Shown in pieces: positions 37,010 through 49,801 of a DNA stretch of 64,000 bases. The DNA lies in NCBI GenBank assembly GCA_010093705.1, contig MU006092.1, forward strand, positions 1,627,055-1,691,054. Reading direction: 5' to 3'. How positions within the stretch are numbered: the stretch's first letter is position 1; each line of letters begins with the position of its first letter. The notes beneath the pieces were generated by a model. That model did not search any database. It was not told where the DNA came from and saw only the letters and a program-made list of their open reading frames with translations. This DNA comes from Patellaria atrata CBS 101060. Lineage: Eukaryota > Ascomycota > Dothideomycetes > Patellariales > Patellariaceae. The translations under genes were made by a program, and so were the position numbers.

Positions 37010-38411
37010 GAGTCGTGTATGTACAGCACGGCGGTATTGACTTGGATTTGGTGGTTTATCTTTGGTTACTAAGGTGCAAAGGTGGTCTACTTTATTTGGA
37101 TGGACGATGATCAATCTCCCCTTCCTACTTGATTGGTAGGTTTCTTATTCATCGGCTTGCTTTTGGGTCAAGAGATGATGGGCTCATGCAAGATGGCTAC
37201 ATGAACCTATACGACGAAACGAACATGAGGGTACGGTACAGTACCTTATGCACACCTGAACAAAAGTTTAGCACCTTTGTACATTACATATACAGGGTGC
37301 CAGGAGGTCGTGAAGGCGTAAATGCTTCTAAGCACTCCTGCCTTAACTAAGGTATCTTATCAATATGCCCTACAAGAGTAAATACTGTATGAGCACCACG
37401 CATCCTAATGCTCATGTGGCGGTGCTCAGTGATGGTACGGTGGGGATATCCGCCAAGGTGATAATTGACGGATGGATGTGGACAAGGTTAATCTCCGCAT
37501 CTTTCTTGGAAATCTGACCCTTTTCCCGCCGATTGCGCGATCTATGTGCATAAAGTAAAAAACACCGCTGGAACACTACTACTACTACTTTAGCTGAGGT
37601 GAGGATAAGGGAGACGCGCAATACCTGACTTTTTAGAACGTAGAGTATGTAACCTTTGACTTCATAGGACTTGGAATCAAGGGGCTGTTCTGTTATCTAT
37701 CTCGCGGCATACCGTAAGGCACCCGAATACTGTATATTGGACCTCAATCAATATAATAAAAGTTGCTCTGAGAGGTTTGAACGAGATCCGAGATATCCAA
37801 GCCAAGCAGATTAGCAGAAGCCTGTGCACCTTCCTCCTTTCCCGTCCTTCCCTCGCTCTTTCCCTCGCCCGCAACGGCGGGAAAGAGCCCTGGCAGCACC
37901 CTAGTTTGGGAGGCGTCATCGGCTTCGATCAAGGATTGGCAACCCGAAAGAGCAACGCCAGCTACAGAGTAAGGTGGACAAACTATCAACGCTTGCTCGA
38001 CACTTGTTTTCCACCTCCTCTCCTTTTCCTTCTCTTCTACGGTACTTTAATGAATCCTATTCACCGCTTCTATAGTCCAGCTGCCTGAGACGACATCGAT
38101 CCAGAGCCATTGTCACTTGGCAGTCTACCCTAGGCGCATGATCGACTCATCGGTCCCCCACGCGTTACTCCTCCATCGAAATTTGAAGCTACAAGCTTTT
38201 AGCGTCACCCAAAGAGCTCTCCCGCCGAACTGACTGGAGCGCCCTCAGCCAGGCAACTTGGTAGTACGACCGGGCATACATTCATTCCTCCTTTTCTTTT
38301 CCTTGATATCTCGCTTTCTGGCTGAATTATCTCCTAAAGTCACCCTTTTCTTATCCGATAATCTCAACATTACGACTTGCACCTGATCGTGGGTTGGGAA
38401 CATTTGCCATC
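37010..38411. other. Intergenic region and tricalbin promoter
   Basis: No recognisable gene. Pyrimidine-rich tracts precede the tricalbin start. Confidence 0.45.
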
Positions 38412-41400
38412 ATGTCTCTCGTCTCGCAAGCGGCAGAGCTCAAGCAACAGGGCGCGCTCGAGGCAGCGAGGAACCCAAATAGCAGCGTTACGGCCGCTGA
38501 TGCAGAGCAAATCGTCCTAAATGAGACGAAGAAAGCTGGGGGAATGGCCATTGCATTTGACCCGAATGCTACACCTGCAGAGAAAGCGGCTCAAGCCAGA
38601 TCAGTAGGTAGTATAGTGTGAATCAAGTGTCGATTGTGCGCTGAGACTTCAATGCTAGCATATCCCCGCTGGGTTTCATCACGAGCGTAAACCCAAAGCT
38701 GCCGCTCTAGCTTCAGATGCCGTACGTGCAACCCCATATAACAACTCGTAAAAACCATGTACTAATAATTTACTTAGGACTCCAGCTCCGCCCCTAAATA
38801 TGACCTCCCTCCACCGACGAAGGCAGGCGCTATAGCCCCTCCCACCCCTACCACCGATAAAGCGAATGGAGTACCAAAAGATGAGGAGGAACGGTGGGCT
38901 AGAGTTGGCTGGGAGCCCCGTTTCGGTATGCCTGGTTCCGGCGAAGAAGATGAGGGGACACTACTCGACCACGAAACATTTCTTGAAGGCAAGTTGGACG
39001 ACAAATTCTTCGGGGGTGAGTATGGTTGATTGGCCAATTGGATTGGATGATAGCTGATGATTTTCATAGATTGGTATCATAACACTGGTGTCATCATATT
39101 CGCATGTCTCTCCTCCTGGTTGGTAGCAGTTCTTGGTGGTGGTTTAGGATGGATTTTCATCATCATGACATTCTGTGGGACGTACTATCGGACCTCGATT
39201 CGACGTGTCCGCCGCAATTATAGGGACGATATTTCTCGGGAGCTTGCTAAAAATAGGCTGGAAACAGACAACGAGAGCCTGGAATGGATCAATAGTTTTC
39301 TTGTTAAGTTTTGGCCCATATACGCCCCCGTTCTCTGCGAGACAATTGTTAACTCGGTAGACCAAGTCCTATCGACGTCAACACCGGCTTTCCTCGATAG
39401 TTTGAGGATGAAACTATTCACTTTAGGCACAAAGCCACCAAGGTTGGAGCATGTCAAGACGTACCCGAAAGCACAGGACGACATTGTTCTCATGGATTGG
39501 AAGTTCAGTTTCGCACCTAACGATACTTCGGATCTTACCTCCAAGCAGATCAAGAATAAACAGAATCCGAAAATTGTACTTGAAGTTCGTGTTGGGAAGG
39601 GCATGATCAGTAAAGGCTTAGACGTCATTGTCGAGGACATGGCATTTTCGGGTCTCATGCGAGTTAAAGTAAAACTTCAAATTCCATTTCCACATATCGA
39701 AAAGGTCGAAATTTGCTTCCTCGGTAGACCTACCATTGACTACTCCTGTAAACCTCTAGGTGGAGACAACTTCGGATTTGACATCAATTTCATTCCAGGC
39801 CTCGAGAGTTTCATCATGGAGCAAGTACATGCCAACCTTGGTCCAATGATGTACGAACCTAATGTCTTCCCAATTGAGATCGCGAAGATGCTTGCTGGTA
39901 ATCCCATTGATCAGGCCATTGGCGTGATTCAGGTCACCTTCCATGGAGCTCAAGGCTTGAAAAACCCCGATAAATTCTCGGGAACTCCTGATCCGTACGC
40001 AGTTGTCACGATCAATGGCAGACAAGAATTGGGAAGGACCAAAACAGTACATGAAAATGCAAATCCTCGATGGAACGAGACCATCAATATCATTGTTTCC
40101 TCCCTCAAGGACTCTCTGGACATTCAAGTGTTTGATTACAATGAGATCCGAAAGGATAAAGAGCTGGGTGTCGCCCATTTTGCGCTCGAACAACTCGAAA
40201 CTGACCAGGAGCATGAAAATGCTCAACTCGAAGTGATCGCAAATGGGAGACCTCGGGGCATCGTGCAAGCGGATATTCGCTTCTTCCCTGTTTTGGAGGG
40301 CTCGAAGTTGGAAGACGGTACTGTTGAGCCCCCGCCGGAGTCCTTGAGCGGTATTGCGAAATTCACCGTTGAGTCAGCAAAGGAACTTGATTCTAGCAAG
40401 AGCATGATCGGTCAGCTCAATCCTTATGCTGTTTTACTGCTCAACGGTAAAGAAGTACACATTTCCAAGAAACTGAAGAGGACGAACAATCCAATATTCC
40501 CAGATGCTACTAAGGAACTGCTGATCACGGAAAGAAAGAAAGCCAAATTGGGTTTAGTCATCAAAGATGATCGAGACTTAGCCCAGGATCCCATCCTGGG
40601 CACCTATCAAATCAAGCTCGACGACATGCTCGAGATGATGGCCAAGGGCCAGGAGTGGTATCAACTCGCTCAAACCAAGAGTGGACGCGCAAAGATGACT
40701 GTACAGTGGAAACCAGTTGCCCTCAAAGGATCCCTCGGTGGTTCTGGTGGATACGTCACCCCCATTGGCGTCATTCGTATACATTTTCAGAGCGCTAGAG
40801 AACTACGGAACCTTGAGACCGTTGGAAAATCTGATCCGTATGGCCGTGTTCTTCTATCTGGCATTGAAAAGGGGAGAACAGTCACATTCAAGAATAACCT
40901 TAACCCTGACTGGGATGAAGTGATCTATGTCCCGATACACTCCACCCGAGAGAAACTCACCCTAGAGGTTATGGACTCTGAGAACCTGGGCAAAGATCGC
41001 TCTCTAGGTCACATTGAACTACCCGTAGCGGATTTGGTCAAACAGGGCGCAAATGGCGAATATTTGGTGAATGAACAGAAGACTACCCGCTCTGAAGGTC
41101 TCAGGTTAAACACACGAAGTTCGGCAAAGGGCACGCTCAACTACACTTGCTCTTTCTATCCTACGCTAAATGTTGTTGACCCAGAGGAAGAGAAGGAGGA
41201 GGAATCCGATATTAGGACGGGCTTAGATGGAGCAGCAGATGGCTCAAGAAGGAGTGTGGAATCGAATAGACGAAGCCTCGACAACGAGACATTGAGACGA
41301 AGCGGTACCATTAGTTCACTGCGGACAACTGGCACGAGCTCTTCTAGCGATCTTGCTAAGCAACTTACTGTTGGTGAGAAGGACCAGGAAGAGGTTCCAG

Positions 41401-43191
41401 CGGTCAAGGAAGTTCCTAAGATTAAGCTGTCCGTTGACGACCTCGCCGAGTATGGTAAGTATAAGAACAATGCAACAAATATGTGCAGTACTAACCGTCT
41501 GCGTAGAATCTGGCCTCATAATTTTCAAACTCATTGACGGTGAACTGTCGAAGACAAATTGCCACCTTGAAGTTGTTATGGATGATATGGCTTTTGCTTC
41601 TTACACCTCGGCAAAGATCAAGAAAAAGACTTGTGCTTTTAATGAAAGTAAGTTACGCTTTGCGTCATAGCTGATACCCTTTACTGACTTCGACTTAAGC
41701 TGGTGATGCAATGGTTCGCGAACTAGACTTCTCCAAGATCACACTTCGACTAGTCGAAGAGATTGATGACAAAGGTGATGGAGAACAGGATCATGTGATC
41801 GCTAAGGTTACTGGACAGACGCTGGATACTCTTAGGCTAGCTCTGGTACGTGGTGTTCATGTCGTTGATTGTGTGTGTGGAAGCAACTGACGCGTCGACA
41901 GTACAAACCTACTCAATTAGTCCTGAGAGACAATGAGGGCCGGGAAAGCAAGGTTACTGTCTCGCTCAAATATCTTCCAGTAAAGATGCGCTTAGATCCT
42001 TCTGAATCTTTCAACAACAGCGGCACGCTCCGTGTTGAAATTTTGGACGCAGCCGATCTTCCCGCTGCTGACCGTAACGGGTATAGTGATCCGTACTGTA
42101 AATTTATCCTTAATGGAAAGGAAGTTCACAAGACAGCAACGCAAAAGAAGACGTTGCACCCAGCCTGGAACGAGTTCTTCGAGGTGCAGGTCAGGAGTAG
42201 GACAGCCGCACAATTTGAAGTCAAGGTTTACGACTGGGATTTTGGAGACAAAGCCGACTTCCTTGGTCGCGCCGCTATAAATCTTGACATTCTGGAGCCA
42301 TTCCAGCAGCAAGAAGTTACGCTCGGTCTCGACGGCAAGAGTGGGACAATTAGATTGAAGATGCTTTTCAAACCTGACTATGTCACACGTGTGAGACAGG
42401 GCTCGTCAACCTTCCACGGAACATTTGCTACTCCTGGCAAGGTAATCGGAGCGCCCGTTAAGGGTGTCGGCAAAGGTGCTGTATTTGTAGGCGGTAATGT
42501 TGTCAAAGGGGCAAGCTTTCTAGGCCGTGGGTTTAAACGTAGTAACAAGAGCAAGGGCAATCCTGAGGACTTTGAAGACGAGAAATCAACGAATGGAAAT
42601 CTAACTCCTCCGAGGAGCTCTGCTGGAGACGGCGCTCCCGTATCGACTCCCTCGCCGCATATTCGTCACAGGAGTTTCGGACAACAGAGCATTGTTAGCC
42701 AACCCGGAGGCGCTCCCGGCGCAGAAACCGGTACCGCATCGTTCACGGTTATTTCTGCCTCTGACTTCCCAGCGGACACAAACTTACGGATACATATTAG
42801 GAAAGCAGACGGTAAGGAGATCCTCAAGTCGAAAGCAACCAAGGCCACGGAAGGTAGTGCGATTTTCTCAGCAGATAGTTCTGATAACACTACGAGGATT
42901 CACTGCAGCGCAGACGCCCAGTTCAAAATTATCGTAAAAGATCACGCTACGTTTGGTAGCGATGAAGAACTCGGGGAAGCCATCTTCTTCATAGGCGACC
43001 AAGGGTCTGCCCAAGGAGCAGACAAGACTGTAATCGTTGGGCCGGGCAAGGTGGTCCTAAGGACCGGCTGGGTCAGCGACGAGCGGGGGAGCGTGAGCCC
43101 CGTGAGTACGAAGGGATTGAGACGGGGTGTCTTTGGCGCTAAGAGAGAAAGCAGGGTTGATAGGGAGAGGAGCGCTACTCCTGGTGCATAG
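38412..43191 (+). CDS. TCB: Tricalbin: SMP- and multi-C2-domain ER-plasma membrane tether
   Basis: Tricalbins hold cortical ER to the plasma membrane and carry lipids between them. Seven exons (38412-38603, 38659-38721, 38778-39015, 39070-41454, 41507-41647, 41700-41845, 41902-43191) total 1484 residues, near yeast Tcb3. The cytosolic N-terminus includes the family phrase GFHHERKPKAAALASDA. A membrane hairpin (about residues 170-203) follows DWYHNTG. The SMP lipid-transfer domain spans about 225-430. C2 domains begin near residues 448, 590, 730 and 1097, with a degenerate C2-like block at about 960-1060 and another from about 1332. The C2 at 1097 keeps the acidic loop NGYSDPYCKF, and those at 448 and 730 keep the TPDPYAV and KSDPYGRV loops, as expected for calcium-binding copies. 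The C2 at 590 has QLNPYAV, lacking the aspartate. All six introns are 52-56 bp. Confidence 0.93.
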
Positions 43192-43578
43192 ATGAGTTCG
43201 GCTAGGGTATGATATCTTCAAGACAGAAAGCCAGGCTAGGATGTGTATAACGAGGTCATGGGACTCGACTTTCGGTGGATGGCTATACTGTTAGGGCAGC
43301 AGTATGGAACAGATGAAAATGGGGTGGGGTGGTTAGCTGTTGATTTTGGGTTCCTTTCTACACGACATACCTCCTTGCTCTTCTTTGTGTATTTGCCGTG
43401 TGTATATATACTTCCTCTAAGGGGAAGTCTTTTTGCTGCTTTTTGAGCGACAATGGCGGTTCAGGTTTGGAAGGTAGTAATTAATAATAGCATGACATGA
43501 CATCTTCATCTATTCCGATCAATATTTTACTCTTTTGTTCTATATGTAAAAATTTGTGATGAAAAGAAAAGGACAAAG
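43192..43578. other. Tricalbin 3' flank
   Basis: No gene recognised; ends at the LTR-like repeat. Confidence 0.5.
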
Positions 43579-44087
43579 TGTTACAACGGGAGTCTATACT
43601 TATCGAGACAGAACAGGATAAGTCTAGAAACGCGCCTGGCTTCTCACTTAACGTAGTCAACCACTAGGGTAGGTTTAGCAAAGTGATAGGATACGTATAA
43701 CAAAGGCACTTCAAGTTGACAGTACAACTTGCTGACTCCTTGACTTCTTGGTGATGCTCACAATAAGACAAGACGGGCTGTATGGAAACAGCGCAACAAG
43801 AGAAGTCAAGTTCAAAACCGTAACATCCAAATCTATGGGTAAGATTGATGGTAAGAACAACTACGAAGAATCTAAATACATGCGTAAGGGAGCGTCCTTG
43901 AATATTCCTATTCTTCCTAGTTCAATTTAGTGGTCGTTTGGTCGTCTGGTCGTTTCCTACGACCGAACGTCCAACCGTCCAAGTCACGTGACCCCGACTG
44001 TCAGTGTCATCCGCAGTTTCCCCGAGTGGTCTCTCTCTCTTCCCCTCTCTAGTCAACTGCGTGTCCTTACAACTTGTGGTCGTGACA
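43579..44087. mobile_element. Solo LTR-like repeat, TGTTAC family (copy A)
   Basis: It begins TGTTACAACGGGAG and is nearly identical, over about its first 350 bp, to the repeats at 60082 and (first 94 bp) at 61081. The last 150 bp are more diverged but share CACGTGA and the end form GTGACA versus GTAACA. The ends thus form TGT...ACA inverted termini like an LTR. No coding region lies inside. I could not find a target-site duplication around this copy (CAAAG on the left, TAATT on the right), so its exact right edge is uncertain. Confidence 0.75.
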
Positions 44088-44506
44088 TAATTATAATAAC
44101 TAAAATCTTATTAAAAATAACTAAAACATTATATCAAATAAATAATAAAATCAAGGCAAAATATTTTTCAATTAAGATTATACTTCTTTTTTAGGGTTAT
44201 AACTTTTGTACGTCCGGCTACCTGTTTCGCACCCCCACTCTATGGTTCACGGTGTTTTTCTGGCGAACTAAAACAGATCGAGCGTGAGCTGATCATGTCA
44301 AGCCGTCAAGCGACCTCAAACCCCTTCCCTTTGTCCTTCCTGCTGCGACCATATCATCAACCTGACTTCTGTACGGCGCATCTCATGGTGTAGACAGTTT
44401 ACCTTGTTTCACCTGACGGCTGTTTGATTCCTATCTTGCCGTGACCTAGGACTATCGCATACCTGAGCCGCGCTTCAAACAGCGCCGGCTGCGCATTTCC
44501 GCCACC
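44088..44506. other. AT-rich block and promoter of the alkaline phosphatase gene
   Basis: The first 120 bp are almost pure A/T with many TAA and ATA steps and then give way abruptly to balanced sequence at about 44210. This could be a RIP-degraded remainder of an element attached to the LTR before it. The rest is ordinary upstream sequence. Confidence 0.45.
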
Positions 44507-46432
44507 ATGGCAGGAAACGATCCAGAGCCTTTACTGTCGCAACGACCTTCCAGCGAACTGTCGAACGATCGTGACGTGGCGGAAGAAGACGCTCTGCTCA
44601 CCGGGCAGAGAACTAGAAAGAAGGCGATGGGGAAGAGAGGATTGGGCTTTTGGAGAGAAGTCGGGCTCGTTGCGTGGGCTGTGCTGGCGACGGCCGCTGT
44701 AGTTATTCTTGCAGTGTTATATGAAAACGGCAAGGGCGAAAATGACCATGGCAAAAATCCCAAACCGAAAGGAAAGAGAAACCTTATCTTCATGGTCTCG
44801 GATGGGATGGGACCCACCAGTCTAAGTCTTACGAGGAGTTTCCGTCAGTTCTCTGTAGGCCTTCCCTGGAGCGACACCTTGGTCATCGATAAGCACCTGA
44901 TCGGTCAGTCAAGGACGCGGAGTACTAATTCTCTGGTGACTGATTCCGCCGCTGGTGCAACGGCGTTCTCATGCGGGTTGAAGAGTTATAATGGAGCTAT
45001 ATCGGTGCTACCTAGCCACAAACCGTGCGGGACGGTACTGGAGGCTGCGAAGAAGGCGGGGTATATGACCGGTTTGGTCGTTACGACGAGGATCACGGAT
45101 GCGACGCCTGCTTGCTTTGCGGCGCATGTCAATACCCGGGCCGAAGAGGATCGTATTGCGGAGCAGATGGTTGGGGACTATCCTCTGGGTAGGGTAGTGG
45201 ATTTGATGATGGGTGGTGGAAGATGTCATTTCTTGCCCAACTCGACAGAGGGATCTTGCCGTAACGACGACCGGGATATCGTGGCGTCGGCAAAAGATAA
45301 GGGCTTTACCTACGTTGAAGATAGGGCTGGCTTTGATGGGTTGAAAGTTGGTGCTGCCGTGAACCTTCCTTTACTGGGACTGTTTGCACCGACGGACATA
45401 CCGTACGAGGTCGACCGCCGCAATGAGGATGACATTTACCCCTCCTTGGACGAGATGGCGCGCACAGCTATGAAGGCCCTCAGTGAGGCAACTAGGGGGA
45501 GTGATAAAGGCTTTTTCCTCATGATTGAGGGTAGTCGTATCGACCATGCCGGCCATGCCAACGACCCTGTCGCGCAGGTCCATGAGGTTTTGGCTTACGA
45601 CAAGGCCTTTGCGTCTGTTCTGCAGTTTTTGGATAATGATAGCACGCCAGGGGTCATGGTCAGCACGAGTGATCATGAGACTGGAGGTTTGGCCACCGCA
45701 CGTCGTAAGTTTAAAATCAGGCCCTTTCCATTCTTGATCCACTTCTAAATATATTGTATTCCAATTCTCATCTCTCAATTTACGCCATGACATGGATTAG
45801 AACAAACATAAGGCTGACTAGATCTCTTCATAGAACTCCATGAATCCTACCCGGACTACCTCTGGTACCCTTCAGTCCTCGCTAATGCTTCCGCTTCTGC
45901 AGAACGCCTCGCGCACAACTACCACGAGAATCTGAGCGCTTCCCCTAAGCCCACCAAGAAGGAAAAGGAAACCTACCTCAGCGATGTACTTGAAACCCAC
46001 CTTGGCATCAAAGATGTACTCGATACTGAGATTGCCCTTCTGATTGACAGACCTGAAATCGCAGCCTACACTTTCGCGGACATCGTGTCTCGCCGGGCGC
46101 AGACGGGGTGGAGCACCCACGGCCATTCGGCCGCGGATGTCAACATCTTTTCCAGCGATCGGGACGTCGCAAGGCAGCTACAAGGCAACCACGAGAACAC
46201 CGAGGTCGGTGTGTTTCTAAGGGAATACCTTGACGTAGATGTTGAAGCTGTGACGAGGGAATTGAGACAGAAGGGCACGGGTGTAGCTTCAGCGGCGGGC
46301 GAGGAGCAGGAGATGTATGAATGGATAGGTCCGATCCCGGACGATGGGGAGAGATTGGACGGGCAGGATCATATGGATCATTACCAAGGCGACCAGAAGA
46401 AGTACAAGAGATGTGGGATTTGCGGGCATTGA
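44507..46432 (+). CDS. PHO8: Vacuolar (Pho8-type) alkaline phosphatase
   Basis: A type II membrane phosphomonoesterase delivered to the vacuole, where it recovers phosphate. Two exons, 44507-45704 and 45834-46432, flank a 129-bp intron and encode 598 residues. The cytosolic tail carries acidic and leucine signals (EEDALLTG), and one membrane span lies at about residues 53-72. The luminal domain shows SDGMG (metal site), the phosphorylated serine at residue 147 in VTDSAAGATAF (matching the alkaline phosphatase signature), IEGSRIDHAGHAND, TSDHETGG and, in exon 2, GWSTHGHSAADVNIF with the last metal ligands. The protein ends KRCGICGH, a small cysteine-histidine tail I do not recognise from yeast. 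The TGTTAC-family repeat ends about 420 bp before the start codon. Confidence 0.95.
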
Positions 46433-47539
46433 GAGGGAGAGAAAACTATAGGTAATAGCACTCGCTCTAGAAGTCAAGCAAGAAAGGTGGAATGTAAAAA
46501 GGTTTTGTTATTTTTTGGGTCTAAGGAGTATCGGCATTTTGCGGTTCGGGATATCGACTTGTAATTGTAGACGCTTTGAGTACATAATTGATTCTTAATC
46601 TATTGCGATGCTTTATATTCCGCGCCGTTATCATCGGATATCTCATGATCTTCAAAACAACCTCCCAAGATGAAGCCTGTGGGTAAGATACGCCTTAAAG
46701 TAGGCACCACTATTTGCCACAACTCTTTCTCCACCTCATCCTTTAGATATATTCGATCCTGAAAAGTCACGGGGACCCGAATACATTCGATGGGGCTCTC
46801 ATTGCTTTCTTGACCGGCATTTTTCGATCGCTTTTCACTGCACCGTGAATTTGGCAGCTCTACAGGGGCTCGGAAGTACGGTACAACCGAATTACCTCCG
46901 ATGCGGATCGTCCCTTTTTTTTTTTGGGGGGGGGGGGGGGTGATGTGTCTTATCTGCGTATTTCAAAGGACGCCGTATACCGATAAATATAGCTTATCGG
47001 CGTGAGACAGACGTTTATAGCTCTTGTGCATATCGCTTAACGGATGCGTATAATAGCCTGCGTCATCGAGTGCCACTTCCAACCCTGAGCTAATTGTTTG
47101 ACGTGAGAGCTTGGTTCGTTAGCTGTAAATTGAGTAACCGTCCTGTGATGGCTGGAATATGTTAGTCTGCTGCAGTACTGTAGGTAAATGGTCAGATGCT
47201 TCAGTAAGTACGTTGCAAAGGCAGAGACAATGATCTGAAGGCTTGGGTCGCCATTACTTGCCGTGATATGCATGCGGACGTGCTACCCAGACAGTTTTCT
47301 TGTATTTACATATTGAGTCTTACGAATACTCATTACAGTTATGGCCGGAACCATAAAGACAGGCATGGGATAGATCCGATTGAGGGGTATGTTCAATGAA
47401 ATTATCTTCATAGTTACACTCCAACTCTCGCACGCGGATTTATGATTCATATTAGTGCGATTTGGAAAGCACGAGGGCGTAGGGTGCAAGCTCCCAAGAG
47501 TTGGAGTGTGAGGACTGGGTGACGGACTGGAGGAGATAA
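46433..47539. other. Intergenic region with T11-G15 homopolymer junction
   Basis: No gene recognised. It contains a run of 11 T followed directly by 15 G at 46915-46940. Confidence 0.5.
46915..46940. repeat. T11G15 homopolymer junction
   Basis: Eleven T are followed directly by fifteen G. Confidence 0.85.
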
Positions 47540-47551
47540 GAATCGGAACCT
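47540..47551. repeat. LINE target-site duplication, left copy
   Basis: GAATCGGAACCT occurs here and again at 48344-48355, exactly bracketing the LINE fragment. Confidence 0.9.
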
Positions 47552-48343
47552 TTTTTTTTTTTTAATTCCATTGTATTGTATTACCTACAATACTGCGCAT
47601 GCAGCCTTCAAGCTATGGCGCAACTCCCTATATACATAAATCCCTTTTCAGGGCCCTCATATGCTTAGTAAAGTCTTTAGTGGCTTAACCCACTGATATT
47701 TTATTTGTAAAGGAAAGTCCGGAAAGTTTCAACTCTAAGGAAATTGTTGAAAAACCATCCCTTCTTCCTCTTTATCATCTGTTTTTTATTCCCAGTTTTA
47801 TGCCATACATCGTGTTATCTTCTGTAGACTCTATACTTCCACTCTATCTACATCTCCTGCGTGCATCAACCATCTAGCAGTAGAGATTTGAGTTCTTGCT
47901 ATATATTTAAATAACACCTGTTTGCCTAACTTTGTGCAAAAAAGCTTTGCCATTGTTAGCTTTGATCTCAGTTGTTTCCTCATTTCCTTACGCTCTTTTG
48001 AGTAGTTTGCACAATGTAAGATAAGGTGTGTTGGTGTTTGAAGTGATTGACAGTCTCCGAAGCACTTCCCTTCTTCATCTTTCCCAATTGCCTTAGAATA
48101 AGACTTGAAGAATCCAATACCAGTCTTAAGTTGAAAATAGGCTGCTTGGATCCTTCTCTGGACATTAGATTTGGGTATACTAAGTGAGAAGCGCACATGA
48201 TCTCTGCAAATGCGTGTATAATGTTTGCCTTGTCTCTTGCTATTAGCCTGCCAGTATTCTTTCCAATTAGATAAGATCTTTTCCTTGCATTTTCGTTTAA
48301 TATAACTGAGTGACGTGAATGAAGTGTTTATAGGCTTGTGGTC
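47552..48343 (-). mobile_element. 5'-truncated LINE (non-LTR retrotransposon) insertion
   Basis: On the minus strand the element runs from inside its reverse-transcriptase/RNase H reading frame to a poly-A tail (seen as poly-T from 47552). It is flanked by a 12-bp duplication of GAATCGGAACCT. A-tail, 5' truncation and direct repeats together are the signature of target-primed reverse transcription. Its last unique bases, ACAATACAATGGAATTA, recur at another A-tail at 59051. Confidence 0.92.
47831..48343 (-). pseudogene. C-terminal fragment of LINE ORF2 (Tad-like)
   Basis: The open frame enters from the truncated 5' edge (PINTSFTSLSYIKRK, from about 48335) and continues to a stop at 47831. The zinc-finger-like tail of fungal LINE polyproteins is present: CFGDC followed by TPTHLILHCANYSKERKEMRKQL, then the ARTQISTARW ending. 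The reverse-transcriptase core itself is missing, so it cannot be active. No stop codons interrupt the fragment, suggesting a fairly recent insertion. Confidence 0.85.
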
Positions 48344-48355
48344 GAATCGGAACCT
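48344..48355. repeat. LINE target-site duplication, right copy
   Basis: Second copy of GAATCGGAACCT. Confidence 0.9.
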
Positions 48356-49801
48356 GAACTATGAGGGAGAGCGGGTAGAGAGCTTAGAAAAGAAAAAGCA
48401 AGCAAAAGAACGAGGTAATTGAGAGGTTTGATTAATAGTCACTACTATCGAAACTATTGTATATGGAAATGCCCCCTTACCCGCTCTAATAATCCTATTT
48501 TGGAGACTCTTCGGCAGGTATAATTCCGAGAGGCAATAGTGCTAATCTTCATAGCTCCTTTGAGCACTTCACCAGGCACCTTTCTTGTGGGATAACGGTC
48601 CGGATAATGTCAATCTAAGATTGCGGCACACTGTCGAGGCCAAGAATTTGGAGTAGAGGGAAATGCGCACATGGCTAGTTCTTGGTGTCTCCTAGGGACG
48701 TGTCCCCTTTGTTTGTTTAGCCAGGTTGGTGACCTAGTTCCACCCCGATATACAAGGCGCAAAAGTTAAAAGTCCTTCAAAAAGCGAGAAGAGTAAGAAT
48801 AGATGCTTCCGATTCTTGTGGTACGACGCAATATCCTTTATGTCGGCCTATCAGCAGGCTAGGAAGATATCCGATGTATCTGAACGAGCTGTTGAACAGG
48901 TAATACTCGATCATGCAGTGTAGAAAATTCCCGCGCGAGAAGACTTCTGCTTTATTCCTCGAATAAGTCCAAATCTACCGGACGATAATCAAACGCTGCC
49001 AGGAATAACTTTAGGCGTAGAAGTATCACCGACTGGATCGAGGGGGGTTGGCGAACGCTAACACGGAACCTTGAACAATCACATCGGAATTGGGGCCAAA
49101 TCTGAAGAGAACTACTTCTATGCATTGAAGTAAAAGATCCGTTGACCCTATGGAAATGATTCAACTCGAGTGGATTGTAGACGGAGATGAATTTTTGGCC
49201 CAAAGGAGTTTCAAGGCCCGTAGAATTGCCGCCTACTTGGTGAGGTCTTTTTAGGGTTGACGCGCTACTGAATACTACTGTAACTTTAGCTTCGCTGTTG
49301 GCCTGATGTCATCCCCACCTTCTCTTGCTTTCACTTACTCCCGTACGGGAATGATTATCTCTTAGCATCTTTGCATCATAGTATCATCTTGTACGACTAT
49401 CCGTGGTTTCGATCTTGCCTCAATTGTGGCTTTTATACTATCTATAAAGTATAATTACCAGGACAAAGTAGCATGCGTGGGTCCCATGTTACAGTAAATC
49501 GAAGTTAATCACAACGGCCAACCTTTTCAAAGGATAGAACATCTGCCTTCTGATGGGTCGAGATATAGGCTTCTCGGCTTGAACTAGAGAAAAGATTCTC
49601 GAATAAATTGAGTGCAAGCTTGCAATTCAGATCTAAAAATATAGGTTCCTACTACGTAACCCGCTCCTTCGAGTTTGTTCTCCAAAACCCCGTCACAACT
49701 GTCGAACGAGTCAAGAGACGGTCTTTAAATCATCGACGTGTGTATAAAATGCAGAATCTACTGTAGGATCACAGTTAAATCAGCTACTGAGACATCTTTT
49801 C
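48356..49801. other. Intergenic region
   Basis: Only short frames without domain signal. No repeat related to the island further right was recognised. Confidence 0.45.

Noticed and set aside
43579-46432. PHO8 as cargo of an element bounded by the TGTTAC LTR
   Set aside because: No second LTR copy lies beyond PHO8 and the gene is a conserved housekeeping gene with a normal intron.
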